Below are positions 37,216 to 46,369 of a DNA stretch of 64,000 bases, in pieces. The position numbers were made by a program, and so were the translations under genes. Each line of letters begins with the position of its first letter. Position 1 is the stretch's first letter. Source of the stretch: Sulfobacillus thermosulfidooxidans (GTDB lineage: Bacteria > Bacillota > Sulfobacillia > Sulfobacillales > Sulfobacillaceae); NCBI RefSeq assembly GCF_001280565.1, contig NZ_LGRO01000002.1:310001-374000 (forward strand), read 5' to 3'. The notes below the pieces were generated by a model that worked only from the letters and a program-made list of their open reading frames with translations, made no database searches and was not told the origin of the DNA.

Positions 37216-39337
37216 GACTATGACTCCTCTCCATTTCCTTTAAAACTTTTTCAGGATATTCAATGCGCTGGTGAAATACGCCCGTTAACACCCGCACGAA
37301 TGTGCGCGCGATAATGTCCAACTCTTTCAGTGTAAGATTGGATTCGTCCAGTTGGCCATCCTCCAAACGGTCTTTAATAATTTTACGTACCACTTGTTCT
37401 ATAGCTTGCGGTGTCGGCTGCTTCAAAGTCCGGCTGGTGGCTTCAGAGGCATCCGCTAGCATGACAATGGCTGTTTCTTTACTTTGCGGCCTTGGTCCAT
37501 CATAACGGTAATCCTCTTCCAACACACCTTCTCCCGTATCCGCCTGTAACGCCTTATGGTAGAAAAAGCTAATCAATGTGGTCCCGTGATGTTCCCGGAT
37601 AAAGTTAATAATGGCGTCGGGAATATGATATTGGCGCGCTAATTCAATCCCATCGCGAACATGGGAGGAGATGATAAGCGCCGATAAAGCTGGCGCTAAT
37701 TTGTCGTGGGGATTATCCGCACCAAATTGGTTGTCCACAAAGAAATAAGGGCGCTTTGACTTACCGATATCATGGTAGTAGGCTCCCACCCGTGCCAATA
37801 GGGAATTGCCGCCTACCGCTTCCGTGGCTTGCTCCGCTAAATTTCCCACCATAATACTATGATGATAGGTACCGGGCGCTTCTACGAGCAACTTTCGTAA
37901 TAAGGGCTGGTTAGGATTACTCAACTCAATCAGCTTCATCGAGGTGATGATACCAAACGGCCCTTCCAGAAATGGAATGGAGCCCATGGCCAAAATTGCC
38001 GCCAACACACCGTCTAAGAGTCCCCATAGCAACGTTTCCCATGTGGGTGTTTGGGCAATTCCCGCACCTTCCATAATGTCAAGCCCCAATAAAGTCATCA
38101 AATTGACAATCCCAACGAGCAGCCCGGCCCGGATAATGTCATAACGTTGGGATAGGCGGCTCACACCGAAAACTCCAGCGAGCCCGCCAAAGAACGATAC
38201 CAGGGCCACATTGAGATCCGCCCCGGTCAATGTGGCCATTCCCAACGCCAAAACTCCAGCCATGACCATCCCAAGTCCGGAATCCACAAGAGCCGTCACC
38301 ATGATTGCTGCGGTTGGCACCACCAGATAATTTAAAGCCGGCAATCCTTTCATGACATCCGCAGCGATCAAGGACGCCGTGAAAATAATGCCGGTAATGA
38401 TTGTCGACGGCAGCGAATTTAACAGCGGACGTTTTAAAAACCACAGGTACCCACTCAATAAAGCCACGAGTACCAATGATACAAGTGCCGAACCAACAAC
38501 AGGAGCCGGATTAAAGCCTTGGTCCAATAAGCCGAGTTCCTGTAACACTTTGATATCAGCGGGAGTCACAACCTGACCGGCTTGTAAAACTTGCTCGCCT
38601 TTTAAGATTTTGACAATGGGCACGCGCGCCATCGCGGCCTCTTTTTTGGCCTGGGTATCTTGGACATTCAAAAAGGTATTCGGAACGATGAGACTTTTTG
38701 TAAAGTCTGCCAAAAACAAACGAAGACCTGGTTGAGACTCTTCTTGGGATGCAAGCTGAGTAGAAAAGCCTTTGGCTTCTGCCAGACCGACTTGATTATT
38801 TCTAACCCCGTTGCCGTTACCCATTACAGACGACACAATAACCAGGGCATCTTGTTGAAGTTGAGAGAGGCTTGAGGGTGATAGACTCAACACTTCCCCC
38901 CAAACACTATTAGGTAATCCTACGGGAATTGCCTGAGCCACTGTTTGTTCCCGCAAGGACAAGGGAGCCGCTTGGTCGAGAGACAGAGACAAAATCAGCG
39001 AAAAATCCTTTCGAATAGTATTTTCCTGATTTTTCAAGACCTGATTATTGGTGGTGTACACATTCGGAACGGATTTAGCCGCTTGTTCTCTCGCTTTAGC
39101 CGTCGCTCCCCAATCGACCACACCATAAGGGGCCACTATCGTTCGAGGGGCTAAATCCCCAACCGACACATCAATGCGTTGCGCAAATAAAGTGGCGGTA
39201 AACACTATCGTCGTCAACAGCCAGACACTTAATGCCACAACCAGCTGTTGCCAATGTAAGGACCATGGTTCTTTTAAATCCCACTTCAGTGTGCGAACAT
39301 GTGAAAGCCACTTTCCCACATTACGTTTTGTGGTCAT
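37130..39337 (-). CDS. pgpH: 7TM-HD family c-di-AMP phosphodiesterase (PgpH type)
   Basis: A 735-residue membrane protein with an N-terminal helix, an extracytoplasmic 7TMR-HD domain, seven membrane helices (~290-470) and a C-terminal cytoplasmic HD domain (HSIMVGNLAEQ .. YYHDIGKSKRPYFF). Homologues in Listeria degrade c-di-AMP. The frame is open from 39382, but ATG 39337 (MTTKRNVGK) has AAGGAG nine bases upstream. The C-terminus ends in a basic, Ser/Arg-rich tail that overlaps ybeY. Confidence 0.92.
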   Translation of the reverse strand: MTTKRNVGKWLSHVRTLKWDLKEPWSLHWQQLVVALSVWLLTTIVFTATLFAQRIDVSVGDLAPRTIVAPYGVVDWGATAKAREQAAKSVPNVYTTNNQVLKNQENTIRKDFSLILSLSLDQAAPLSLREQTVAQAIPVGLPNSVWGEVLSLSPSSLSQLQQDALVIVSSVMGNGNGVRNNQVGLAEAKGFSTQLASQEESQPGLRLFLADFTKSLIVPNTFLNVQDTQAKKEAAMARVPIVKILKGEQVLQAGQVVTPADIKVLQELGLLDQGFNPAPVVGSALVSLVLVALLSGYLWFLKRPLLNSLPSTIITGIIFTASLIAADVMKGLPALNYLVVPTAAIMVTALVDSGLGMVMAGVLALGMATLTGADLNVALVSFFGGLAGVFGVSRLSQRYDIIRAGLLVGIVNLMTLLGLDIMEGAGIAQTPTWETLLWGLLDGVLAAILAMGSIPFLEGPFGIITSMKLIELSNPNQPLLRKLLVEAPGTYHHSIMVGNLAEQATEAVGGNSLLARVGAYYHDIGKSKRPYFFVDNQFGADNPHDKLAPALSALIISSHVRDGIELARQYHIPDAIINFIREHHGTTLISFFYHKALQADTGEGVLEEDYRYDGPRPQSKETAIVMLADASEATSRTLKQPTPQAIEQVVRKIIKDRLEDGQLDESNLTLKELDIIARTFVRVLTGVFHQRIEYPEKVLKEMERSHSHGHMGGKSSRFIRRIGGDRSTGSHRSSR

Positions 39338-40304
39338 GATTATTGGCTCCTTGCTCTCCTTCAAACCGTTGATAGGCCGCAATGATTTCCCCTACTAAGG
39401 GATGACGGACAACATCACGCTTACCCAGATGTATCGTGCGAATACCCGGAATACCCTCCAAAATCCGTTCCGCTTCATAAAGTCCTGATCGTTCACCGCG
39501 TGCCAAGTCCACCTGAGTCGCGTCTCCCGTCACGACCATTTTGGAACCATAACCAAGACGGGTTAAAAACATCTTCATTTGTTCGTACGTAGTATTTTGC
39601 GCTTCATCGAGGATGATGAAGCTCGAATTTAACGTTCTTCCGCGCATATAAGCTAGTGGCGCTACTTCAATGTGTCCCCGCTCCCGATAACGTTCAACCG
39701 CTTCTTGTCCGAGAAATTCGAAGAGCGCATCATATAGTGGCCGCAAATATGGATCTACTTTGTCTTCCAATGCTCCGGGCAAAAAGCCTAATTTTTCTCC
39801 TGCTTCTACTGCTGGGCGGGTCAAAATAATCCGCTCAACCTCATGCGTTTTTAACGCTTGAACTGCCATCGCCATAGCTAAATAAGTTTTCCCTGTACCT
39901 GCAGGACCGATCCCAAACACCAGGGTGTTTTGCCGAATCGCTTCAATATACACTTGCTGCCCAACAGTCTTCGGGCGGATTATCCGCCCTCCGGTTGTGG
40001 TATAGACAGATTCTGTCAACAAGTGCAGGAATTCATTTTGTGTGCCTTCCTGCACGGCCGTTACCGCTGCATCGACCGTATCGAGCCGGATAGGTTGGCC
40101 CGCATATGCCCACTGTGCCAGTAAATCCAAAACTTGGCGAGCTAATGCTTGGTCTTGATCTGGACCTTGGATCGCAATGACATTCCCACGGGCTGTAAGC
40201 TTCACATGCAGCGTATTTTCAATATGCTTCAAATGTTCATCTCCGCGACCAACCAGTGTCGTCACGGCATTATTGTCAGTAATAACCCACTGAGAAAGTG
40301 GCAA
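39321..40304 (-). CDS. phoH: PhoH family ATPase
   Basis: A PhoH-like P-loop ATPase of about 327 residues (also called YbeZ), usually next to ybeY and linked to RNA metabolism. Walker A is GPAGTGKTYLAM, Walker B is FIILDEAQNTT; an N-terminal KH-like part (LVGRGDEHLKHIENTLHVKLTARGN) precedes it. A TTG at 40304 lies six bases after AAAAGGGGG and is preferred to the in-frame TTG at 40337. Confidence 0.92.
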   Translation of the reverse strand: MPLSQWVITDNNAVTTLVGRGDEHLKHIENTLHVKLTARGNVIAIQGPDQDQALARQVLDLLAQWAYAGQPIRLDTVDAAVTAVQEGTQNEFLHLLTESVYTTTGGRIIRPKTVGQQVYIEAIRQNTLVFGIGPAGTGKTYLAMAMAVQALKTHEVERIILTRPAVEAGEKLGFLPGALEDKVDPYLRPLYDALFEFLGQEAVERYRERGHIEVAPLAYMRGRTLNSSFIILDEAQNTTYEQMKMFLTRLGYGSKMVVTGDATQVDLARGERSGLYEAERILEGIPGIRTIHLGKRDVVRHPLVGEIIAAYQRFEGEQGANNHDHKT

Positions 40305-40343
40305 TGGCGTCCCCCTTTTTCTGCTTAGATTACCCAATGTCCA

Positions 40344-41546
40344 TCAATTGGTCACGGGCACTGCAATATTTTGATTCACGACCCAAATCAATTGTACCGA
40401 CACGCTATGATTTGACCAATGAATAATCCGACGTTCCCGAACCTTGGTTCCCCCATGCACCATGTTGTGCATACGACGTGATACGCGATCGATGGCTCGC
40501 GATAAAGCTTGTTTTCTCGATAACATAACACGTCGCCTTTGTAATTCATTATATACGATTTTGACTGTCTCTACTGGCAAGTTGACATCTTGCCAGCGCC
40601 ATGGCTCCACAAATTTGTGGGTTTTGTAGGAACGAAAGGGAATGCTTCCATATCCCTGTAAGAGCACAGGAGCATTGTCGCCAATTTGGATAAAAGTTTG
40701 TGTAAAAGTATGTCCTGAGGGAACCCATTCATCAAACTGGTATGGCTGGACCACCGTCGCTTTATAACGCACATCGGCATATACTTCTCCCTGCGCAGGA
40801 GTTTGCACCGCATCCGTAAGAGGTTTGGTAGCCCCTTCAGGTTGTAATGGCACCGGAGCACTAACCGCTCCCGAAATGAGGGTTTGGCCTTTTTTGACCA
40901 CTTCGCCAGGACTGACTTCAGGATCGCCCATATAAACCAAAACACTGGTCACGGTCCCACTATGTTTGGCAATCATTTTATGCGGGAGTTTGTTTGAGGG
41001 TTTGGTGATTAAGGGTACAACTTGTACCGTCAACAATACACCGTGCAGAGACAATCCAATAAAGGCATACTGCGGTAAAATCCGTTGCATAATTAGGCGA
41101 GACTTACTCAAATTAATCGCCCGACGGGGCGTGCCGACATGAATACCTGCCGCCTTTGCCGCCGCGATCAACTGAATTTTGGCTGTTGGCGTGAGGTTGG
41201 TGGCCGGTACGTTAATAATCCAAATCCGGCTAGTTATTACAACAATTAAAGCCACGGCGGTTAAGGCGCCCACTCCAAGAAACGGGCGCGCAATAAATTG
41301 CCGCCATTTAAAAGGCAGCCCCCCACGCCGACCAAAATGAAGGTGATAATGTTTGCCCCGAAGGATCTGGCGCAATATGGGTAAACAGCTCAGTGGTGCA
41401 ATGAAGCGGTAGCCTTTAGACGTGTTCTTAACAGCCCACAAGCGTTGTCCCGACAAGGCCAATTGGCTGATGATTTCTTCAGGATACCGCCCCACAAGAG
41501 TCACTTCAACCCACCCGAAGAATAACCGGTATAAGAAGTCGATCAC
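40344..41546 (-). CDS. yqfD: Sporulation protein YqfD
   Basis: A 400-residue YqfD-family membrane protein needed for sporulation in Bacillus relatives. It has a cytoplasmic N-terminal part, one membrane helix (~90-112, VGALTAVALIVVITSRIWIINV), then an external domain with RAINLSKSRLIMQRILPQYAFIGLSLHGVLLTVQV and a long C-terminal region. GTG start with AGGAGGGG. It overlaps the yqfC stop by four bases. Confidence 0.9.
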   Translation of the reverse strand: MIDFLYRLFFGWVEVTLVGRYPEEIISQLALSGQRLWAVKNTSKGYRFIAPLSCLPILRQILRGKHYHLHFGRRGGLPFKWRQFIARPFLGVGALTAVALIVVITSRIWIINVPATNLTPTAKIQLIAAAKAAGIHVGTPRRAINLSKSRLIMQRILPQYAFIGLSLHGVLLTVQVVPLITKPSNKLPHKMIAKHSGTVTSVLVYMGDPEVSPGEVVKKGQTLISGAVSAPVPLQPEGATKPLTDAVQTPAQGEVYADVRYKATVVQPYQFDEWVPSGHTFTQTFIQIGDNAPVLLQGYGSIPFRSYKTHKFVEPWRWQDVNLPVETVKIVYNELQRRRVMLSRKQALSRAIDRVSRRMHNMVHGGTKVRERRIIHWSNHSVSVQLIWVVNQNIAVPVTN

Positions 41547-41824
41547 CGTTGCCCCTCCTGAAAGACCAAAGAGTGAACTTGACCCGTAACCAGAATTTCG
41601 CCCCGGTCAATCCATCCAATGACCAAGTCTTTTCCTCGCACGACGAGATAGCCTTCTGCCAAGCGCAAGACAATATGTTCTGGCCCATATTTTTGAAGAC
41701 CCCGATGATTCTCCACGCGGAACTGGAGGTGTCCTACCACTTCAATACGAGGAACATTCACCAACACTTCAGGTGGGATTTCTAGCCATTGTGCCACCCG
41801 AGTGAGATTCTTTCCTCTTTTCAT
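41543..41824 (-). CDS. yqfC: YabP/YqfC family sporulation protein
   Basis: A 93-residue YqfC-like protein with the compact beta-rich YabP fold (PRIEVVGHLQFRVENHRGLQKYGPEHIVLRLAEGYLVVRGKDLVIGWIDRGEILVTGQV). The start at ATG 41824 follows GGGAGGA at 6-base spacing; the upstream 17 codons of open frame are unlikely to be translated. It heads the long conserved cluster and supports an endospore-forming host. Confidence 0.9.
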   Translation of the reverse strand: MKRGKNLTRVAQWLEIPPEVLVNVPRIEVVGHLQFRVENHRGLQKYGPEHIVLRLAEGYLVVRGKDLVIGWIDRGEILVTGQVHSLVFQEGQR

Positions 41825-42029
41825 TCGGATTCCTCCCCCGTCCATCCTCTGGTTCATGGTATGCTTGGCTTTCATAGGCCATGATGAAAGAAATGTTCGG
41901 AACGAGCAGGAATCTTTGATAAAACCGCGTATAACTCAAATAAAGCGCATAATTACGAGCATGAAAATGCATGAAAAATTAGCCTATTTGTCAATGTCAA
42001 TTGCCAGATAGCACGAATTGAGTGGGAAA

Positions 42030-42872
42030 ATGAAAGAGGCACTGCAGTATATACCCCTAAGGCCCGACGAATTGTCTTCGTCATGGACAGTCATACACGT
42101 TTTAAAAATCACCACGACCCGGTCTTGCTGGATGCAGTGTCGGTTCTGTGATTTTAGCCATTTTGTCCCCTTGGTGGGAACTCATCCGGTCAAACCCTTA
42201 GCCTTGTTAAATCTTGTGCAAACAGACCCGCGATTAGATCGCCCCTATGATCTCATCAAAATTCGGGGAGGCTTAAGCTTTTTTGAGCCGTGGAGTTACT
42301 TCCGCACGGCCATTCGCCACATTCATACGCGTAATCCAGCACCCATCCAGGCTTTTTCCGCGGTAGAACTGATGCATTTTCACCGTGTAGAAAAAAAGCC
42401 GTTTCAAGAACTGCTGGAAGAACTACGATGGGCCGGGGCATCGAGCTTGGGCCCGGGGGGGAGTGAGTTACTCTTCGATGAGTGGCGCCAAGATGTGGCA
42501 CCACTCCGTCTTAGCGCAAAAGAGTGGCTTCGCATTCACCAACTCGCCGAAACCTGTGGTCTCCAATCCCGCGCGAGTATTATGGTATTTCCCGGCATAA
42601 CAGGTCGGCATATTCACGCTCATCTTGCGATTCTCAAAGAACTTCGGGGATTATCGGTCATAGAGATCAAACCATTTCGCCCAGCACCTCTTTACACCGT
42701 GGACTCTCCCCATGCCCTAGATCTTTTAGCCGTAATACAACTGATTCGCCAACAATTGCCGCATGTACTGCTTGAAATCAATATTGACCATGTTTCTCAT
42801 GACATGCGCGATCTACTGCGAGGGCACGGGGTATCGCGCGCATTAGTGACGCAGGAGGAAATGGACGCATGA
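42030..42872 (+). CDS. Shortened MqnE-like radical SAM protein
   Basis: A 280-residue radical SAM protein with the cluster motif CWMQCRFC (CxxxCxxC). The body follows aminofutalosine synthase (MqnE) closely: IKIRGGLSFFEPWSYFRTAIRHIHTRNPAPIQAFSAVELMHFHR, then ELRWAGASSLGPGGSELLFDEWRQDVAPLRLSAKEWLRIHQLA. It is ~90 residues shorter than MqnE, lacks the C-terminal DDLDGTVVEE-type region, and has GGLSFFEP where MqnE has GGLHPE/D. It is therefore probably a paralogue with another role. The start is uncertain: TTG 42018 and ATG 42030 are in frame, both with weak ribosome-binding sites. Its stop overlaps the next gene's ATG. Confidence 0.75.
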   Translation: MKEALQYIPLRPDELSSSWTVIHVLKITTTRSCWMQCRFCDFSHFVPLVGTHPVKPLALLNLVQTDPRLDRPYDLIKIRGGLSFFEPWSYFRTAIRHIHTRNPAPIQAFSAVELMHFHRVEKKPFQELLEELRWAGASSLGPGGSELLFDEWRQDVAPLRLSAKEWLRIHQLAETCGLQSRASIMVFPGITGRHIHAHLAILKELRGLSVIEIKPFRPAPLYTVDSPHALDLLAVIQLIRQQLPHVLLEINIDHVSHDMRDLLRGHGVSRALVTQEEMDA

Positions 42873-43540
42873 CGAACGATATTCTGTGGGTTCCTTGGTT
42901 ACAAGTTCCCCGCTTGCAATATCCAGCCTACGAAACCCGTATGGTTCAACTCTTTCTCAAAGGCCATCTGCAACGGGCGCATGTCCTTTGGAGTTCAAAA
43001 ACCTACGAACCGCTCCCGTCCTTTTCCCTTTTGCATCCCAAGACGGGAATGTTATGGCATGTTCGTTACGATCTGATGACGAATACCGAGCCCATTTTGG
43101 AGTTTAATGGACCTATAGAAATGGCGATAACCCTTGATCATATTCCCTTCGATCTTCTCAAAACGTTATCCGAAACCTCACGGCTAACCCGCATCATTCT
43201 CTATAGGCCCCAGCGACAGGATTTGCTCCATGTTATCCGAAGCATCGAACAAGTTTTGAGTGTGCTCTCTGGGATTCCATTATGGTTAGACCAAGTCACC
43301 GCAGGATGGGAAGCGCTAGCCTATTTACTGGCGGTGTTTCCAGAACTCCAGCCCTTTAATGTTCAAGACCAGGAGTTAGATCAGCTCTTAATCATCGCTC
43401 AAAAATTAAACCGCCGTGTGTTTTTGTCTGACTTCAGTGGTCGGGCACCGATTTTGGTTCCCTATCTCCCTGCCTTTCCCACCGATAACGAATCTCTTTG
43501 GAATATGGACAAGCTTCCCATATATCCCGGATATCTGTAA
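42869..43540 (+). CDS. Unknown protein coupled to the MqnE-like radical SAM gene
   Basis: A 223-residue protein without recognised domain, signal peptide or membrane helix, and with no cysteines. It has repeated Leu/Pro/Trp-rich segments (ILWVPWLQVPRLQYPAYETRMVQLFLKGHLQRAHVLW; PLWLDQVTAGWEALAYLLAVFPELQPF). The ATG overlaps the radical SAM stop (ATGA), and AGGAGG lies ten bases upstream, so the two are cotranslated. A partner or modifying-enzyme role in the same pathway is inferred only from this linkage. Confidence 0.65.
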   Translation: MTNDILWVPWLQVPRLQYPAYETRMVQLFLKGHLQRAHVLWSSKTYEPLPSFSLLHPKTGMLWHVRYDLMTNTEPILEFNGPIEMAITLDHIPFDLLKTLSETSRLTRIILYRPQRQDLLHVIRSIEQVLSVLSGIPLWLDQVTAGWEALAYLLAVFPELQPFNVQDQELDQLLIIAQKLNRRVFLSDFSGRAPILVPYLPAFPTDNESLWNMDKLPIYPGYL

Positions 43541-43572
43541 TACACTAGGGCGGATAATCTCTCTTCTGCATC

Positions 43573-44607
43573 CTAAGTGTTCCATGGCTCTACACCTCGC
43601 GGAAAAGCGTTGGGTGGAGCTGTAACATGAAATGCTGAACCAAAACGATCCGCCCGCGCATTAAACCACAGACCTTGACTAGGACCATCTAAAATAATGA
43701 CCCAGGAAGAACTCAAGACGGATGTGACCGTCGTCTGTAAAGGTTGCGGCCATTTCACCAAACCTTTGTCAGAAAACGTTACGCCGGTGATGGGAATGAG
43801 TCCCTTAAGAGTAAGTCCATACACCGGATGAGAGGGGATCACTTCAATCACAGCGTCTTGGACGGAAGAAAAAACATGGAGGTGAGGGTATCCCAAATGG
43901 GTCAATGGTAAAATAACCACGCCAAATTTGCGCAATCCTTCCGTAATAGGCAAGTACATATCCGTAGAACCGACAGCTATCGATCCTTGGGGAACATGAG
44001 GCACAGTCCATTGCTGAATTATTCCTCGGGAATACCCCCATAAGATCACCTGGGCTTTATTCGGCCACACGCGAAGAATTACCATCTGATCCCGATGGGC
44101 GGGGTATAACGTAGTGATGGCCAAGGGTCCACGCAATTCGTGAACAAAATGTCCGTGACGCAGGCAATATAAATCAACATGCTGACCGTCTATTCTTTCC
44201 ACAATAGCCCACAAACGACCCGAAATGTAATCGACGGACAAGATTGTGCTATGGGATGGAGCCTTCCAAATGAGGTGGGCATGACCCCGCGGAGTCAACT
44301 GGTATAAAGACGATCCCGTCGTGACCCACAGGAAGCGACCGTGGCTGGCCATAATTTGTGATTGTGCCACCAAACCTAAGGATCCCAAATTGAGAAGATG
44401 ACCTTGAGGCTGTCCCTGGGCCGTGTACCGCCCCACCAAGAGTTTTTCAGTTCCGGCAGCTGAAGTGCGGGCAAAAGCGATAGCCATATCAGGGGGAGAA
44501 CTATTCGCGCCACAACCACTAATTCCGAGTCCCATAAAAATAACAAAAACAGCGACCCACTTTCTCCACCACAAGCACGGGCGAGAAAATGGGCGCTGGT
44601 TATGCAT
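43573..44607 (-). CDS. Exported lipoprotein, probable beta-propeller
   Basis: A 344-residue protein with a signal peptide (WVAVFVIFMGLGISGC) ending in a lipobox cysteine near residue 32. The mature part is beta-rich with repeated segments such as LLNLGSLGLVAQSQIMASHGRFLWVTTGSSLYQL and ITTLYPAHRDQMVILRVW, suggesting a propeller fold, though no standard repeat was identified. It is transcribed downstream of yqeY. Function unknown. Confidence 0.7.
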   Translation of the reverse strand: MHNQRPFSRPCLWWRKWVAVFVIFMGLGISGCGANSSPPDMAIAFARTSAAGTEKLLVGRYTAQGQPQGHLLNLGSLGLVAQSQIMASHGRFLWVTTGSSLYQLTPRGHAHLIWKAPSHSTILSVDYISGRLWAIVERIDGQHVDLYCLRHGHFVHELRGPLAITTLYPAHRDQMVILRVWPNKAQVILWGYSRGIIQQWTVPHVPQGSIAVGSTDMYLPITEGLRKFGVVILPLTHLGYPHLHVFSSVQDAVIEVIPSHPVYGLTLKGLIPITGVTFSDKGLVKWPQPLQTTVTSVLSSSWVIILDGPSQGLWFNARADRFGSAFHVTAPPNAFPRGVEPWNT

Positions 44608-44614
44608 AGCCCTC

Positions 44615-45064
44615 TTAACGGCTCAAACGGGCTTTCACGAGTTCCGCTACGTGTCGGCCCTCAGCCCGACCCCGAACCTGAGGATTGACGATCGCCATAA
44701 CTTTGCCCATATCTTTCGGCGAGGTCGCTCCAGAGGCCGTGATTGCAGCGTCAATGATCTGCGCTAATTCGTCTTCGGATAAAGGTGCTGGCAGGTATGA
44801 CGAGAGAATCTCAATTTCTTTGAGATTTTTCTCCACCAAATCTTGCCTTCCGGCTTTTTCAAATTCGCTATTGGCATCTTTGCGTTCTTTAATTTCTTTG
44901 ACGATCACCTGAAGAATTCCTTCGTCATCCAAGGTCGTTCGCTCAGATCGCGTTTCTTGTGCGAGGATGCCGGCTTTTATCGCCCGGATCACCGACAAGC
45001 GGGCTTGGTCTTTAGCCCGCATCGCCGATTTAAGGTCCTCATTCAATTGTTCTCGGAGAGACAA
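44615..45064 (-). CDS. yqeY: GatB/YqeY domain protein
   Basis: A 149-residue YqeY-family protein, homologous to the C-terminal tRNA-binding domain of amidotransferase GatB (LREQLNEDLKSAMRAKDQARLSVIRAIKAGI, SYLPAPLSEDEL, GKVMAIVNPQVRGRAEGRHVAELVKARL). Its precise role is unknown, but conserved linkage to rpsU is typical. Confidence 0.93.
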   Translation of the reverse strand: MSLREQLNEDLKSAMRAKDQARLSVIRAIKAGILAQETRSERTTLDDEGILQVIVKEIKERKDANSEFEKAGRQDLVEKNLKEIEILSSYLPAPLSEDELAQIIDAAITASGATSPKDMGKVMAIVNPQVRGRAEGRHVAELVKARLSR

Positions 45065-45092
45065 GGGAGAACCCCCTTAGAAACCATATTTA

Positions 45093-45269
45093 TTATTTCG
45101 CACGCTTCTTCCGTGCGGCCTCGGATTTCTTTTTCCGGCGCACACTCGGCTTTTCATAATGTTCGTGCCTGCGAGCTTCCGCAAGGACTCCCGCCTTTTG
45201 GATTTGTCTCTTAAAACGCCGCAGCGCGCTATCCAAGCTTTCGTTTTTACCGACTTTAACCTCTGACAT
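45093..45269 (-). CDS. rpsU: 30S ribosomal protein S21
   Basis: A 58-residue basic protein starting [27 protein letters not shown], then the [19 protein letters not shown] tail, which is unmistakable S21. The ATG follows GGAGGG at normal spacing. It takes part in initiation on the 30S subunit. It lies 28 bases upstream of yqeY, as in other Firmicutes. It is shorter than many gene-finder cut-offs and so easily missed. Confidence 0.95.
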   Translation of the reverse strand: MSEVKVGKNESLDSALRRFKRQIQKAGVLAEARRHEHYEKPSVRRKKKSEAARKKRAK

Positions 45270-45370
45270 AGTTCTCCCTCCCCTCCACCCGAACGGGTCG
45301 GGGTACGCTTCTCTTTATTATATGTGTCGGGGGAAAAGTGTGTCAAATTTCCTATGTCAAACGTTAAAGA

Positions 45371-45520
45371 TTACCATGGCCGATATAGATGCCCGTATTT
45401 GGATAAACATTCTTTGCACAAGGTGCTTTCCAAAAAACCGGTGGACATAGAGGTCGCCTCTCGTTTGACCACCGGTTTATGACAGATATCACAAAACTTT
45501 AGTTCTACGACTTTGCCCAT
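45371..45520 (-). CDS. Small zinc-ribbon protein
   Basis: A 49-residue protein with two CxxC knuckles (FCDICHKPV and LCKECLSKYG), consistent with one structural zinc. ATG 45520 follows AGGAGG, giving MGKVVELKFCDIC; the upstream open frame to 45586 is not needed. It sits between rsmE and rpsU. Role unknown, possibly nucleic-acid or ribosome associated. Confidence 0.8.
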   Translation of the reverse strand: MGKVVELKFCDICHKPVVKREATSMSTGFLESTLCKECLSKYGHLYRPW

Positions 45521-45637
45521 CGTCTCGACCTCCTGCCCATAGGATGGCCGAAACATTGCCGTTAAAACCCTAGAAATCGTCACCAAATTTGCGCACTAGC
45601 ACCCCAGTTTTCAAATCTCACAGTGTAAACTAACGCG

Positions 45638-46369
45638 TTAGGTTTGACCCTGAGCAAAGTAATGGGAGGACATCCACGCCCTCAATAACGCCGCAGCAAA
45701 AACGCCGGCGTTTTCAGCCCGGTATACATAAGGGCCTAATGATACGGCGTCAAATCCGTTGTTGATTAATCCGTCCCGCTCTTGTGGTGTTAACCCTCCT
45801 TCGGGACCTACAACGAGAAGACAAGCGGATAAAGGTGACATCGAGTGCTCCATCAGCCAATCCCACAGATTTTTCCCTTGGACGTCTAATACCAGTTTGT
45901 GCGCGACATTTAAATCCCTCATCTCCGCCAGCGTCGTCAACGGAAAAATTTCCGGAACACGGCTCCGGTGCGCTTGTTCAGTGGCCTCTTTGGCCACTTT
46001 ATGCCACCGGTTCCACTTGCTGGGCGAAATTTCGCGTACAATTGTGCGTTCTGTCAGGAGCGGATAGAACCCCGCAATACCGGCCTCAGTGCCTTTTTCG
46101 ATGATATCGCTAAATAAATCTTTTTTAATCATGGATTGCGCCAAGTAAAGTGAAACATCCTCAGAAACTTCACGGGCACTGAAGCATTCGAGCACCTGAC
46201 TATCTTGAGTCATTGCACACTCAAAAATCGCTTGCCCGCTTACCAAGGCTTCGATTTTCTCCCCAGGACGAACCCGCATGACATGAACAAGATAGTGACT
46301 TTGTTCTGCTGTTAAAACGATTCTGTTGTCGGGGGCTATTTGCTCACTTGTCACCACAATGCGTATCAT
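45638..46369 (-). CDS. rsmE: 16S rRNA m3U1498 methyltransferase
   Basis: A 243-residue SPOUT-class methyltransferase. It has an N-terminal PUA-like part (SEQIAPDNRIVLTAEQSHYLVHVMRVRPGEKIEAL) and the knotted SAM site LLVVGPEGGLTPQE..., SLGPYVYRAENAGVFAAALL. The open frame extends to 46564, but ATG 46369 overlaps the prmA stop in an ATGA pair and gives the family N-terminus MIRIVV. Confidence 0.93.
   Translation of the reverse strand: MIRIVVTSEQIAPDNRIVLTAEQSHYLVHVMRVRPGEKIEALVSGQAIFECAMTQDSQVLECFSAREVSEDVSLYLAQSMIKKDLFSDIIEKGTEAGIAGFYPLLTERTIVREISPSKWNRWHKVAKEATEQAHRSRVPEIFPLTTLAEMRDLNVAHKLVLDVQGKNLWDWLMEHSMSPLSACLLVVGPEGGLTPQERDGLINNGFDAVSLGPYVYRAENAGVFAAALLRAWMSSHYFAQGQT

Noticed and set aside
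42018-42872. Annotation as aminofutalosine synthase (mqnE)
   Set aside because: Too short, the key GGLHP(E/D) segment is altered and no other menaquinone gene is adjacent, so the name would over-claim.
45077-45346. 89-codon minus-strand open frame over rpsU
   Set aside because: It is an out-of-frame shadow of the S21 gene at 45093-45269.
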